Shown here in pieces: positions 1 through 6,328 of a stretch of 64,000 nucleotides of DNA. The notes beneath the pieces were generated by a model. The model saw only the letters and a program-made list of their open reading frames with translations. It was not told where the DNA came from and ran no database searches. The position numbers and the translations under genes were made by a program. The number at the start of each line of letters is the position of its first letter. Within the stretch, counting starts at the first letter, position 1. The stretch spans positions 90,104 to 154,103 of the forward strand of contig JACPFR010000024.1 of the NCBI GenBank assembly GCA_016182905.1. Direction: 5' to 3'. This DNA comes from Elusimicrobiota bacterium. GTDB lineage: Bacteria; Elusimicrobiota; Elusimicrobia; UBA1565; UBA9628.

Positions 1-579
1 GAGGAGACCGCCAACATCCAGGTCATCCGCAGCCTGAAGCAGGCGCGCTACTCCGCCGAGGCCGGCGGCCACTTCGGCCTCGCGTCGAAGGACTACTGCC
101 ACTTCACCTCGCCGATCCGCCGCTACCCCGACCTGGTCGTCCACCGCGCCGTCAAAGGCCTGCTCAAGGGCGACAAGACGAGCCACGTCAGCGGCATCGA
201 CCTGGAAGGCCTGGCCGTGCACTGCTCCGAGCGCGAGCGCGGGGCCGCCGAGGCCGAGCGCAAGGCCGTGGACATGGCGCGCGCCGCGATCCTGGGCCGT
301 TCCGTGGGCGAGATCTTCGACGGCGTCGTCATCAACGTCACCACCGCGGGAGCCTTCGTGTCCCTGTCCGAGTCCGGCGCCGTCGGCCTGTGGCGCGGCG
401 CCAACGCGACGGTCGGCCAGAAGCTCAAGGTGAAGCTCACCGGCGTCGACGAGGCCATGGGCCGCATCGAGCTCGAGCCCGTCAAGGACTCCTTGCCCAA
501 CCAGATCCGCGTCACTCCCTGGCAGAACAAGCACAAGCCCGCCAAGCCCTCCCCCTGGCAGAAGCGCCGCCGCCGCTAG
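1..579 (+). CDS. rnr: Ribonuclease R, C-terminal part (5' end outside window)
   Basis: This is the end of an RNase II/R family 3'-5' exoribonuclease, which degrades structured RNA in the cytoplasm. The visible 192 residues open inside the RNB catalytic domain with the family signature HFGLASKDYCHFTSPIRRYP, followed by DLVVHR. An S1 RNA-binding domain follows (about residues 98-165: GEIFDGVVINVTTAGAFVSL). The protein ends in a short basic tail (KHKPAK...QKRRRR), as is usual for RNase R and not for RNase II. The reading frame is open from base 1, so only the N-terminus is missing. The gene ends 20 bp before a perfect hairpin that could serve as its 3' end. Confidence 0.93.
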   Translation, partial: EETANIQVIRSLKQARYSAEAGGHFGLASKDYCHFTSPIRRYPDLVVHRAVKGLLKGDKTSHVSGIDLEGLAVHCSERERGAAEAERKAVDMARAAILGRSVGEIFDGVVINVTTAGAFVSLSESGAVGLWRGANATVGQKLKVKLTGVDEAMGRIELEPVKDSLPNQIRVTPWQNKHKPAKPSPWQKRRRR

Positions 580-599
580 CCGCTCCCGTCCACTTTTCG

Positions 600-653
600 G
601 TGTCAGGCCTCATAATTTGAACAAAGAATGTTTCAAATTATGAGGCCTGACAC
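600..653. repeat. REP-like hairpin R1 (22-bp perfect arms)
   Basis: Perfect 22-bp inverted arms (600-621 and 632-653) enclose a 10-nt loop. The arm begins GTGTCAGGCCTCATAATTTG. The outer tip GTG(T/C)CAGGCCTC is shared with the hairpins at 20625-20702 and 56786-56859. It sits 20 bp after the rnr stop codon and has no following T-run, so it looks more like a dispersed palindromic repeat than a plain terminator, though it may act as a 3' stabiliser. Confidence 0.85.
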
Positions 654-749
654 TCTTAGTGACGCTAATTACTCGATCCTGAAATAGCGGCGTAACAGGT
701 CGCGGGCATACTCCCGAGGTCGGGTCCCCTCCGACGGGAGTACACCGAG

Positions 750-950
750 ATGAACATCATGATGGTCGCGGCGGTCGCCGGTCATGGAAGCAACCCAGGT
801 CTGCCGTGCCAGGAGGGGACGTTGTTCTGCCTGTTCCTGGCGATCGCGGGCTTGATGCTGCTCACCGCCGCGGCTTTGCTGGTCCGCCGCGAGGCGCCGA
901 GGGACGCCGTGCGCTACGCGCGCTCACACCGCCGCACGAACGGTCTTTAG
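750..950 (+). CDS. Possible small membrane protein, 66 aa
   Basis: This weakly supported small reading frame has a Gly/Cys-containing N-terminus, one clear hydrophobic segment (about residues 26-46, LFCLFLAIAGLMLLTAAALL) and a basic tail. That is the topology of a single-pass membrane peptide. Its last 27 bp overlap the 3' end of the convergent umuC. A small imperfect hairpin (ACTCCCG...CGGGAGT, about 709-741) lies just upstream. No good ribosome-binding site is visible. It could be a real small gene or chance coding in G+C-rich DNA; no family is recognised. Confidence 0.35.
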   Translation: MNIMMVAAVAGHGSNPGLPCQEGTLFCLFLAIAGLMLLTAAALLVRREAPRDAVRYARSHRRTNGL

Positions 951-2177
951 GTCCTCCCACCGGGTCGTCCAGCACGGGGACCGGCTCTCGCAGCGCGAGG
1001 CCCAGGACGTCGACGACTTCTCCCCGCCGTAGCGCAGGGCCCCCGCGCCGAGCGCGGCGTTGAGCCGGTCGACGGTCTTCGACAGCCGCGCCGACCTCTC
1101 CCCGGACCCGTCGTCGAAGAACTCGCTCTGCGCGGCGTCCGCGGCCTCCAGGCCGCCGAGCACGATCCCCGCCTTCTTGTACGCGCGCCCCTCCACGAAG
1201 AGCTTGTCGGCCAGCGCCTTCGCCGCGCGGATCAAGGTCGGAGTGTCGTTGGTCGGCGAGAGGTGGACGCTCTCGCCGTCCATCACGGGGCGGTCGTCCT
1301 CGCGCCAGCCGAAGTGCACGCCGAGCTCGCCGGCGCGCAGGCCGTGGCGGCGCGCGCGCTCCGCGGCGCGGGCGGCGAACGTGCCCAGCGCCGACTGCAG
1401 CGCCTCGAGGGAGTACACCGGCTTGCCGAAGGAGCGGGAGACGGTCACCGACTTGCGCGCGGCGGGCGCGTCGGCCAAGGTCAGGCAGGAGACGCCGCGC
1501 AGCTCGTGGGCCAGCTTCAGGCCGCCGATGCCGAGCGCGTTCTGGATGACCGCGTCGCGCGCGCGGGTGAAGTCCCCGGCGGTGCGCACGCCGTAGGGCG
1601 CCAGGCGCAGGGCGGAGCGCTTGGCGATGCCCCAGACGTAGGTGACGGGCGTCTCGTCCAAGATCTTTTCCCTCAGACCCGCGTCGAGCAGGGACAGCAC
1701 GCCGCCGCATTTCTTCGCCTTGTCCGAGGCGAGCTTCGCCAGGGCCTTCGTCGGCGCCAGGCCGACGGCCACCGGCAGGCCGGTCCAGCGGCGCACCTCG
1801 GCGCGCAGGGCGTGGGCGCGGGTCTCGAGGAGATCGGCGCCTTCGGCGGGGAGCGTCAAAAAGGACTCGTCGACCGAGTAGTTCTCGACGACGGGAGCGT
1901 GGCGGTCGAGGACGGCGGAGACGCGGCGGGACATGTCCACGTACAGCTCGTGGTTGGCCGACAGCGAGACGATCTTGTGCTCGGCGACGAGCGCGCGGAT
2001 CTCGAAGAAGGGCGCCGCCATGCCGACGCCGAGGGCCTTGGCCTCCTCGGAGCGGGAGATGACGCAGCCGTCGTTGTTGGAGAGCACGACGACGGGGCGC
2101 CCCTCGAGCTCGGGGCGGAAGGCGCGCTCGCAGGAGACGAAGAAGTTGTTGCAGTCGACGAGGGCGAAGACGGGCAT
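924..2177 (-). CDS. umuC: DNA polymerase V catalytic subunit UmuC
   Basis: Y-family translesion DNA polymerase of 417 aa, the usual UmuC length. It opens with the palm signature FALVDCNNFFVSCERAF, followed by VVVLSNNDGCVISRS. The second acidic motif YSVDESFL supplies further metal ligands, and VWGIAKRSALRL is a helix-hairpin-helix. The little-finger domain follows, and the C-terminus ends TTRWEDLKTVRA, as UmuC proteins do. It starts 2 bp after the umuD' stop, so the two form an operon controlled by the SOS promoter upstream of umuD'. UmuC acts with UmuD' dimers to copy past DNA lesions. Confidence 0.95.
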   Translation of the reverse strand: MPVFALVDCNNFFVSCERAFRPELEGRPVVVLSNNDGCVISRSEEAKALGVGMAAPFFEIRALVAEHKIVSLSANHELYVDMSRRVSAVLDRHAPVVENYSVDESFLTLPAEGADLLETRAHALRAEVRRWTGLPVAVGLAPTKALAKLASDKAKKCGGVLSLLDAGLREKILDETPVTYVWGIAKRSALRLAPYGVRTAGDFTRARDAVIQNALGIGGLKLAHELRGVSCLTLADAPAARKSVTVSRSFGKPVYSLEALQSALGTFAARAAERARRHGLRAGELGVHFGWREDDRPVMDGESVHLSPTNDTPTLIRAAKALADKLFVEGRAYKKAGIVLGGLEAADAAQSEFFDDGSGERSARLSKTVDRLNAALGAGALRYGGEKSSTSWASRCESRSPCWTTRWEDLKTVRAAV

Positions 2178-2179
2178 CG

Positions 2180-2470
2180 CTACGGCGCGCGCACGACGAA
2201 GGTCACCACGCCCCAGATCTCGAGGCCGTCGTCCTCCCGCCAGCCGGGCGGCAGGCGCCGCGTCAGCATCTCGCCGCGCACGACCGCCACGATCACGCGC
2301 CCCGGAGCCGGAGGCTCGGCGCGGTCCACGATCAGGAGGTCGCCGTCCTTGACGTCGGCGTCGGGCGCCGACCCCGCGGCGCGCAGGAAGAAGGTGGCCG
2401 CCGGCCGCTTGATGAGGCGGTCGTCGAGCTTGAGGCCGACGTCGTCATAGTCCTCGCTGGCGACGAACAT
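2180..2470 (-). CDS. umuD: Pre-truncated UmuD' (S24 family, catalytic dyad lost)
   Basis: UmuD-family partner of UmuC, 96 aa. From the ATG at 2470 the protein begins MFVASEDYDDVGLKLDDRLI, which aligns with the region just after the self-cleavage site of E. coli UmuD, so it is made directly in the mature UmuD' form. The nucleophile region reads RAAGSAPDADVKDGD where E. coli has SGDSMIDGGISDGD, and the catalytic Lys region reads GEMLTRRL instead of GEFTVKKL, so Lys is replaced by Arg. RecA-stimulated cleavage is therefore neither needed nor likely. An upstream in-frame TTG at 2506 lies in the -35 box and is rejected as the start. Transcription probably begins at or next to the ATG. Confidence 0.85.
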   Translation of the reverse strand: MFVASEDYDDVGLKLDDRLIKRPAATFFLRAAGSAPDADVKDGDLLIVDRAEPPAPGRVIVAVVRGEMLTRRLPPGWREDDGLEIWGVVTFVVRAP

Positions 2471-2476
2471 GGGGCT

Positions 2477-2505
2477 TAGTATAATCGAACAAGCGTTCGA
2501 GCGCA
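2477..2505 (-). promoter_or_regulatory. SOS promoter of umuD'C with LexA box
   Basis: On the minus strand TTGCGC (2505-2500), a 17-nt spacer and TATACT (2482-2477) form a sigma-70-type promoter. The spacer contains the perfect palindrome CGAAC-GCTT-GTTCG (2498-2485), the Gram-positive-type LexA/DinR box (GAAC-N4-GTTC). LexA bound there would block RNA polymerase. The -10 ends 6 nt before the umuD' ATG, so the transcript should be leaderless. Confidence 0.85.
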
Positions 2506-2522
2506 AGGGGTCGGGAAAGAAG

Positions 2523-2548
2523 AAGGGCCTCGCTTTCGCGAGGCCCTT
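2523..2548 (-). terminator. Intrinsic terminator of the 2570-3121 gene
   Basis: Perfect 11-bp stem (AAGGGCCTCGC / GCGAGGCCCTT) with a 4-nt loop, followed on the minus strand by CTTCTTTCCC. It lies 22 bp after the stop of the small exported protein gene and shields the umuD' promoter from read-through. Confidence 0.8.
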
Positions 2549-2569
2549 TCGTCTTGAACGGCTTAAGGC

Positions 2570-3121
2570 TTAATAGGCGCCGATCTCGCTCTCGAGGTCC
2601 TGCTCGGGGAGGCTCTGGTGGCGGTCGGAGCGCACCGGGGACTTCTCGGCGGGCTGGCGGCGGCCGTCGAAAAGGTTGTCCAGGGCGTCGCGCTCGGCGA
2701 CGGCGTCTTTGGGATTGTCGTCCTTGGCCGGCGCGGCGAGCTGGGCGCGCAGGGCAGGGTAGGGGAGGACGCCCTCGTGCGCGTTGAGCTTCCACATGTG
2801 CTCGGGGATCGCGGAGATGGGAAGAGAGGGCATCGTGGGGGCGATGACGGGGACCACCGGGGTCGGGATTTGGGCCGGGACCGGGGTCTGCGCCGGGGTC
2901 GGGGCGGGGGCGGCCGTCAGCACGATGGACGGGGCGAGGAGCGGCGCGGGGAGGCTGATGCGCGGGCTGATCACGATGTTGGGCACCGGGCCGGGGAGGT
3001 TCACGCCGGTACCGATGTAGATGTTGCCGCGGCCGCCGGGGAGGATCGAGGTCACCTGGGCCGAGGCCGAGGTCGCGAGGATCAGGGAGAGAACGGTGAA
3101 GAAAGTCGACTTGGTGTTCAT
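2570..3121 (-). CDS. Exported Pro/Ala-rich protein of unknown function
   Basis: 183 aa from the ATG at 3121. A signal peptide (MNTKSTFFTVLSLILATSASA) is followed by a Pro/Ala/Val-rich low-complexity stretch (about residues 20-115), then a charged C-terminal third containing RDALDNLFDGRRQ. The low-complexity region and the ALDxLF(D/E)G motif recur in the N-terminal extension of the CPBP protease at 34242-35582. No enzyme domain is seen. A -10-like TATACT (3136-3131) ends 9 nt before the ATG and a terminator follows, so it is a single-gene unit. It is probably periplasmic or surface located; the role is unknown. Confidence 0.75.
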   Translation of the reverse strand: MNTKSTFFTVLSLILATSASAQVTSILPGGRGNIYIGTGVNLPGPVPNIVISPRISLPAPLLAPSIVLTAAPAPTPAQTPVPAQIPTPVVPVIAPTMPSLPISAIPEHMWKLNAHEGVLPYPALRAQLAAPAKDDNPKDAVAERDALDNLFDGRRQPAEKSPVRSDRHQSLPEQDLESEIGAY

Positions 3122-3246
3122 TGCCCCTACAGTATATGGGGCGGGGCGGGAAACGCCGATGAGACCGGTCAACCCATGTAATTGATGTTAATCAATCGCA
3201 AATCGGATGTAAAAACAATACAAAATTTAAATATTGCCCGAAGGAC

Positions 3247-3705
3247 CTAGAAGGTTTCGGTGTCCAAAACGATGGTCACGGGCCCGTCGTTGACCGATTC
3301 CACCGCCATGGAGGCGCCGAATTCGCCGGTCCGCACGGTCAGGCCCGCGGCCGCGAGCAGCGCGGCGGCGCGGCGATACAGCGGCTCGGCCTGGTCCGGG
3401 CGCGCGGCGGACGTGAAGTCGGGGCGGCGGCCGCCCTTGAGCGAGGCGCACAGGGTGAACTGGGAGACGAGGAGGATCTCGCCTTTGACGTCGGTCACCG
3501 ACCGGTCGAACCTGCCTTCGTCGTTGGCGAAGATCCGGAGGGCGAGGAGCTTGTCCACGAGCTTCTTGAGCGAGGCTTCGTTATCCTCGAGGCCGACCCC
3601 CAGCAGGACGAGGAGCCCGGGGCCGGTCGAGCGCGTCTCGCCGGCATGGGCGCCGTCGCGCAAGGTCACGGAGGCCGACAAGACTCGTGTCGCCACGGCT
3701 CTCAT
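3247..3705 (-). CDS. dtd: D-aminoacyl-tRNA deacylase
   Basis: 152 aa, the usual DTD length. It hydrolyses D-amino acids (and mischarged glycine) from tRNA, a cytoplasmic translation proofreading step. The two active-site signatures are present: LLVSQFTLCASLKGGRRPDF, and the Gly-cisPro region VNDGPVTIVLDTETF at the C-terminus. The N-terminus MRAVATRVLSASVTL is typical. It is divergent from thpR with only 20 bp between the starts, and a -10-like TAAACT (3718-3713) ends 7 nt before its ATG, suggesting a leaderless mRNA. Confidence 0.95.
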   Translation of the reverse strand: MRAVATRVLSASVTLRDGAHAGETRSTGPGLLVLLGVGLEDNEASLKKLVDKLLALRIFANDEGRFDRSVTDVKGEILLVSQFTLCASLKGGRRPDFTSAARPDQAEPLYRRAAALLAAAGLTVRTGEFGASMAVESVNDGPVTIVLDTETF

Positions 3706-3725
3706 GAGATATAGTTTATCTTCTT

Positions 3726-4265
3726 ATGCGCCTGTTCATCGCCGTCGCCGCGGACGAGGAGGTCAAGGCGGCCGCCGCCGAGGCCGTCGCGCGCCTGCGC
3801 CGGGCCGGCGGGAGCTTCCGCTGGGTGGACCCGCGCGACATGCACACGACCTTGCGCTGGTTCGGCGCGGTGGACGAGAGCCGGCTGCCCGAGATCCGGG
3901 AGCTGATGACGCGCGCCGCCGCGGCGACGGCGCCGTTTTCGGTCGTGTACGGCGCCGTGGACGCGTTCGACTCCCACGAGGAGGCGCGCGTGGTCTGGAT
4001 CGGCCTGGCCGAGGGCAAGGAGCCGATGGAGAGGCTCGCGGGGCTGCTCTACCGAAACGAGCCGCGGCCCTACGCGCCGCATCTCACCTTGGGGCGCAAC
4101 CGGGACGACGCCGCCCCGCCCGGGTTCGTCGCCGCGCTCAAGGCGGAGCCGGTCCTGGGCCTGCGCCGCCCGGTGACGAAGATCAGCCTGTACGCGAGCA
4201 AGCCCGCGCCCTTCGGCCACGCCTACGAGATACTCTTCGAGGCCGACCTGACCGGGGCCGTTTAA
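3726..4265 (+). CDS. thpR: RNA 2',3'-cyclic phosphodiesterase (2H family)
   Basis: 179 aa member of the LigT/ThpR 2H phosphoesterases, which open 2',3'-cyclic phosphates on RNA. Both HxTx motifs are present: MHTTLRWFG near residue 40 and APHLTLGR near residue 120. The start MRLFIAVAADEEV is the standard family opening. It is transcribed divergently from dtd; TATAGT (3710-3715) ends 10 nt before the ATG, so any leader is only a few nucleotides. Its 3' end overlaps the end of the convergent Cys-rich gene by 4 bp. Confidence 0.93.
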   Translation: MRLFIAVAADEEVKAAAAEAVARLRRAGGSFRWVDPRDMHTTLRWFGAVDESRLPEIRELMTRAAAATAPFSVVYGAVDAFDSHEEARVVWIGLAEGKEPMERLAGLLYRNEPRPYAPHLTLGRNRDDAAPPGFVAALKAEPVLGLRRPVTKISLYASKPAPFGHAYEILFEADLTGAV

Positions 4266-5482
4266 TTCGGCGGCGTGTCGGTCGCCGGCTCGACTTCGGG
4301 GATGGTCGGGATCAGGCTTTCCAGGTTGGAATTCCCGGGAGCCGTGTCCGTCGAGGACTTCAGCGGCGTGCCCGGCGCCGATCTCGGCGCCGAGCCGCTC
4401 GAGCCTGCGGGCGCGCCCGAGGAGCCGCCCCCGCCTCCGCCGCCGCCCACGGCCTGCGAGGTGGTCCCGCGCAGGAGCTCGGGGTGGTTGATGACTTCCT
4501 TCCAGCTGCACACCGGCGAGACGTTCGAGCAGGCCCCGACCCAGCCGTTGCCGTAGGCCCAGGCGAGGAACGGGTTGACGGGCTGGACCTCGACGCTGCC
4601 GTTGCCTTTGTAGGTCCAGCGCGGACCGATCCTGCCTTCGCGGTTCCTTCCCAGGACCTCGCCCTCGCACTGGACGCGCAGGGGGTCGCCCTCCGGGCGC
4701 AGGGGACAGCACCCGCGGCCGGAGAACCCGACCGCCGAGCAGTAGCTTCCCGAGCAGACGATGGGTGTCGAGTCCACGACGCGGCGGTTGCCGTTGCCGC
4801 CCATCAGGTGGAGATTGATGTGATGCAGCCCCGGGGGCTTCGGCCAGCAGCCGGTGACGCCGGGAGGCGGCGTGAGGGCGTTCGAGCCCGCGGCGGGACC
4901 GGCCGAGGTCCCGGATCCGGCCGCGGGCGAGGGCAGCCCCGTGTAGCCGGCGGGCGAGACGTACGGCTTCTCGAAGCCTTTGGGCGCGGAGTGGCCGGCG
5001 TCGTAAGCGTTCCACTGCCACTTGGGCTTGCCGTCGGCGCCGTCGACCACCGTGACGTAGCCGCCGTTGCCGGCGAGGTCCGTGGCGCCGCCCTTGCCGT
5101 GGCTGGCGTTGTCCTGGCCCAAGGCCTGCTCGATGAGCTTCTGGTTCTCGGGCGTGGGCGGCAGGGACTGGGCCAGGCGGGCGAACTCGCTCTTGGGCGA
5201 GCCCGGCAAAGTGCTTCCGTCACCGGAGAAGCCGGAGAGGAGGTTGGCGAAGGCGCCCTTCTCGTAGCCGTCGCCTTTCTGGATGAGAGCGTCTCCCATC
5301 TTGGCGCGGGCCGCCGCGGCGTCCGCCGCCGCGTTCGAGCCCTTGGCGTCCGCGGCGATCTTGTCGGCGTCGAGCGCGGGGCCGCAGCCGCTCCCTCCGC
5401 CGCCGATCCCGCCGCAGGCCATCGCCGCGAAGACGACGACGAGGGGCGCGGCCCGGCGCGCGTCGAGGCCGAGCATGCTCAT
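4262..5482 (-). CDS. Secreted Cys-rich protein A, paralogue of the gene at 5485
   Basis: About 406 aa from the ATG at 5482. A hydrophobic N-terminus ending VVFAAMACGG is a possible lipoprotein signal. A Lys/Ala-rich region, a Gly/Pro/Ser linker and a C-terminal domain (about residues 211-326) follow. The domain contains HHINLHLMGGNGNR, VDSTPIVCS, GCCPLRPEGDPLRVQC and ACSNVSPVC. It has eight cysteines, all matched in the next gene, with the core patterns CC-x12-C and C-x6-C. A Gly-rich and Pro/Ser tail ends the protein. I recognise no named family. The gene follows its paralogue after 2 bp in one operon. An upstream in-frame start at 5527 would overlap the neighbour and is less likely. Confidence 0.8.
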   Translation of the reverse strand: MSMLGLDARRAAPLVVVFAAMACGGIGGGGSGCGPALDADKIAADAKGSNAAADAAAARAKMGDALIQKGDGYEKGAFANLLSGFSGDGSTLPGSPKSEFARLAQSLPPTPENQKLIEQALGQDNASHGKGGATDLAGNGGYVTVVDGADGKPKWQWNAYDAGHSAPKGFEKPYVSPAGYTGLPSPAAGSGTSAGPAAGSNALTPPPGVTGCWPKPPGLHHINLHLMGGNGNRRVVDSTPIVCSGSYCSAVGFSGRGCCPLRPEGDPLRVQCEGEVLGRNREGRIGPRWTYKGNGSVEVQPVNPFLAWAYGNGWVGACSNVSPVCSWKEVINHPELLRGTTSQAVGGGGGGGGSSGAPAGSSGSAPRSAPGTPLKSSTDTAPGNSNLESLIPTIPEVEPATDTPPN

Positions 5483-5484
5483 GG

Positions 5485-6258
5485 CTAGGGCTTGTAGTTG
5501 GGCACCTGATAGGACGTCTCGCCGCACGCCTTGGACACGTTCGAGCAGGCGCGGACGACGCCCTTGCCGTACGCGAAGGCCAGGAAGGGGTTATCCGGGT
5601 GCCGTTCGACCCTGCCGTCGCCGCCGGCGTAGGACCAATGCGGCCCCGCGATGCCGTCGGTGGGGTCCGTTCCGAGCAGGATCAGCTCGCAGGCCACGCG
5701 CAGGGGATGGCCCTCGGGCTTGACCGGGCAGCAGCGGCGGTTGTCGTCGCCCATCGTCTCCTGGCAGTAGCGCTCGTGCCGCGTGCCGGCGTCGGTCGAG
5801 CAGACGATGGGGGTGGAGTCGACCCGGAAGCGGTTCCCGTTGCCGCCCATCAAGTGGACGTTGATGTGGTGAAGGGGAGGCATGTCGCAGCCCTTGTCGT
5901 CCTTCGGCGGCTTGCCCAGGGGCGGGGTCGGCGAGGAGGACTGGTCGTCCTCTTCCTCGTCGCCGGCGCCTGGACGGCGCGGCAGCGCTCCGCCGCCTCC
6001 TCCCCCGCCTCCTTCGTCGCGGCGCGCGGCCGCCGGGCGGGGATGATTCTTGTAGCCCCGCGCGGCTTTCTTGACCGGGATCGGTTCCGCCGCGGGCGCG
6101 GCCGCCTCCGTCGTGGTGGTGGTCGTCGTCGGGGCTTGGTCGGCCTCCTGCGCGGCGGCCTCCTCGGTGTTCTCGTCTTCTTCGGCTGGAGCCCGGCTCG
6201 GGAAGGCGGCGAAAGCGGCCAGGACGGCGCACACGGCCAGGAAACGGGGGATATTCAT
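5485..6258 (-). CDS. Secreted Cys-rich protein B, paralogue of the gene at 4262
   Basis: 257 aa. A signal peptide (MNIPRFLAVCAVLAAFAAFP, cleavage likely after SRAPA) is followed by an acidic/Thr-rich spacer, a poly-Gly patch and a C-terminal domain (about residues 124-245). The domain has the same signatures as protein A: HHINVHLMGGNGNR, VDSTPIVCS, RCCPVKPEGHPLRVAC, NPFLAFAYG and ACSNVSKAC. Eight cysteines (124, 153, 165, 176, 177, 190, 238, 245) align with those of A, suggesting a disulfide-stabilised extracytoplasmic fold. It is the first gene of the pair, driven by a good promoter at 6308-6280, with CGAGG about 8 nt before the ATG. Function is unknown. Confidence 0.82.
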   Translation of the reverse strand: MNIPRFLAVCAVLAAFAAFPSRAPAEEDENTEEAAAQEADQAPTTTTTTTEAAAPAAEPIPVKKAARGYKNHPRPAAARRDEGGGGGGGGALPRRPGAGDEEEDDQSSSPTPPLGKPPKDDKGCDMPPLHHINVHLMGGNGNRFRVDSTPIVCSTDAGTRHERYCQETMGDDNRRCCPVKPEGHPLRVACELILLGTDPTDGIAGPHWSYAGGDGRVERHPDNPFLAFAYGKGVVRACSNVSKACGETSYQVPNYKP

Positions 6259-6279
6259 GGATGGACCTCGCGTGACAAA

Positions 6280-6308
6280 AGTGTAGGTCCAGCCCCGGGC
6301 CTTGTCAA
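6280..6308 (-). promoter_or_regulatory. Promoter of the Cys-rich gene pair
   Basis: Minus strand: TTGACA (6308-6303), 17-nt spacer, TACACT (6285-6280). The start of transcription would be near 6273, giving a leader of about 15 nt with a CGAGG ribosome-binding site. This is one of the few clearly leadered promoters in the window. Confidence 0.8.
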
Positions 6309-6328
6309 GGTTGTAATTAGGCCGCGGA

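Noticed and set aside
1263..2450. Long open frames opposite umuC, prc, secA, lnt and other genes
   Set aside because: They lie antisense to or out of frame with clearly recognised genes, have Arg/Ala/Gly-biased translations typical of shadow frames in G+C-rich DNA, and show no domains.
2471..2506. Longer umuD starting at TTG 2506
   Set aside because: The extra codons cover the -35, the LexA box and the -10 of the umuD' promoter, and would not supply a normal UmuD N-terminus or cleavage site.
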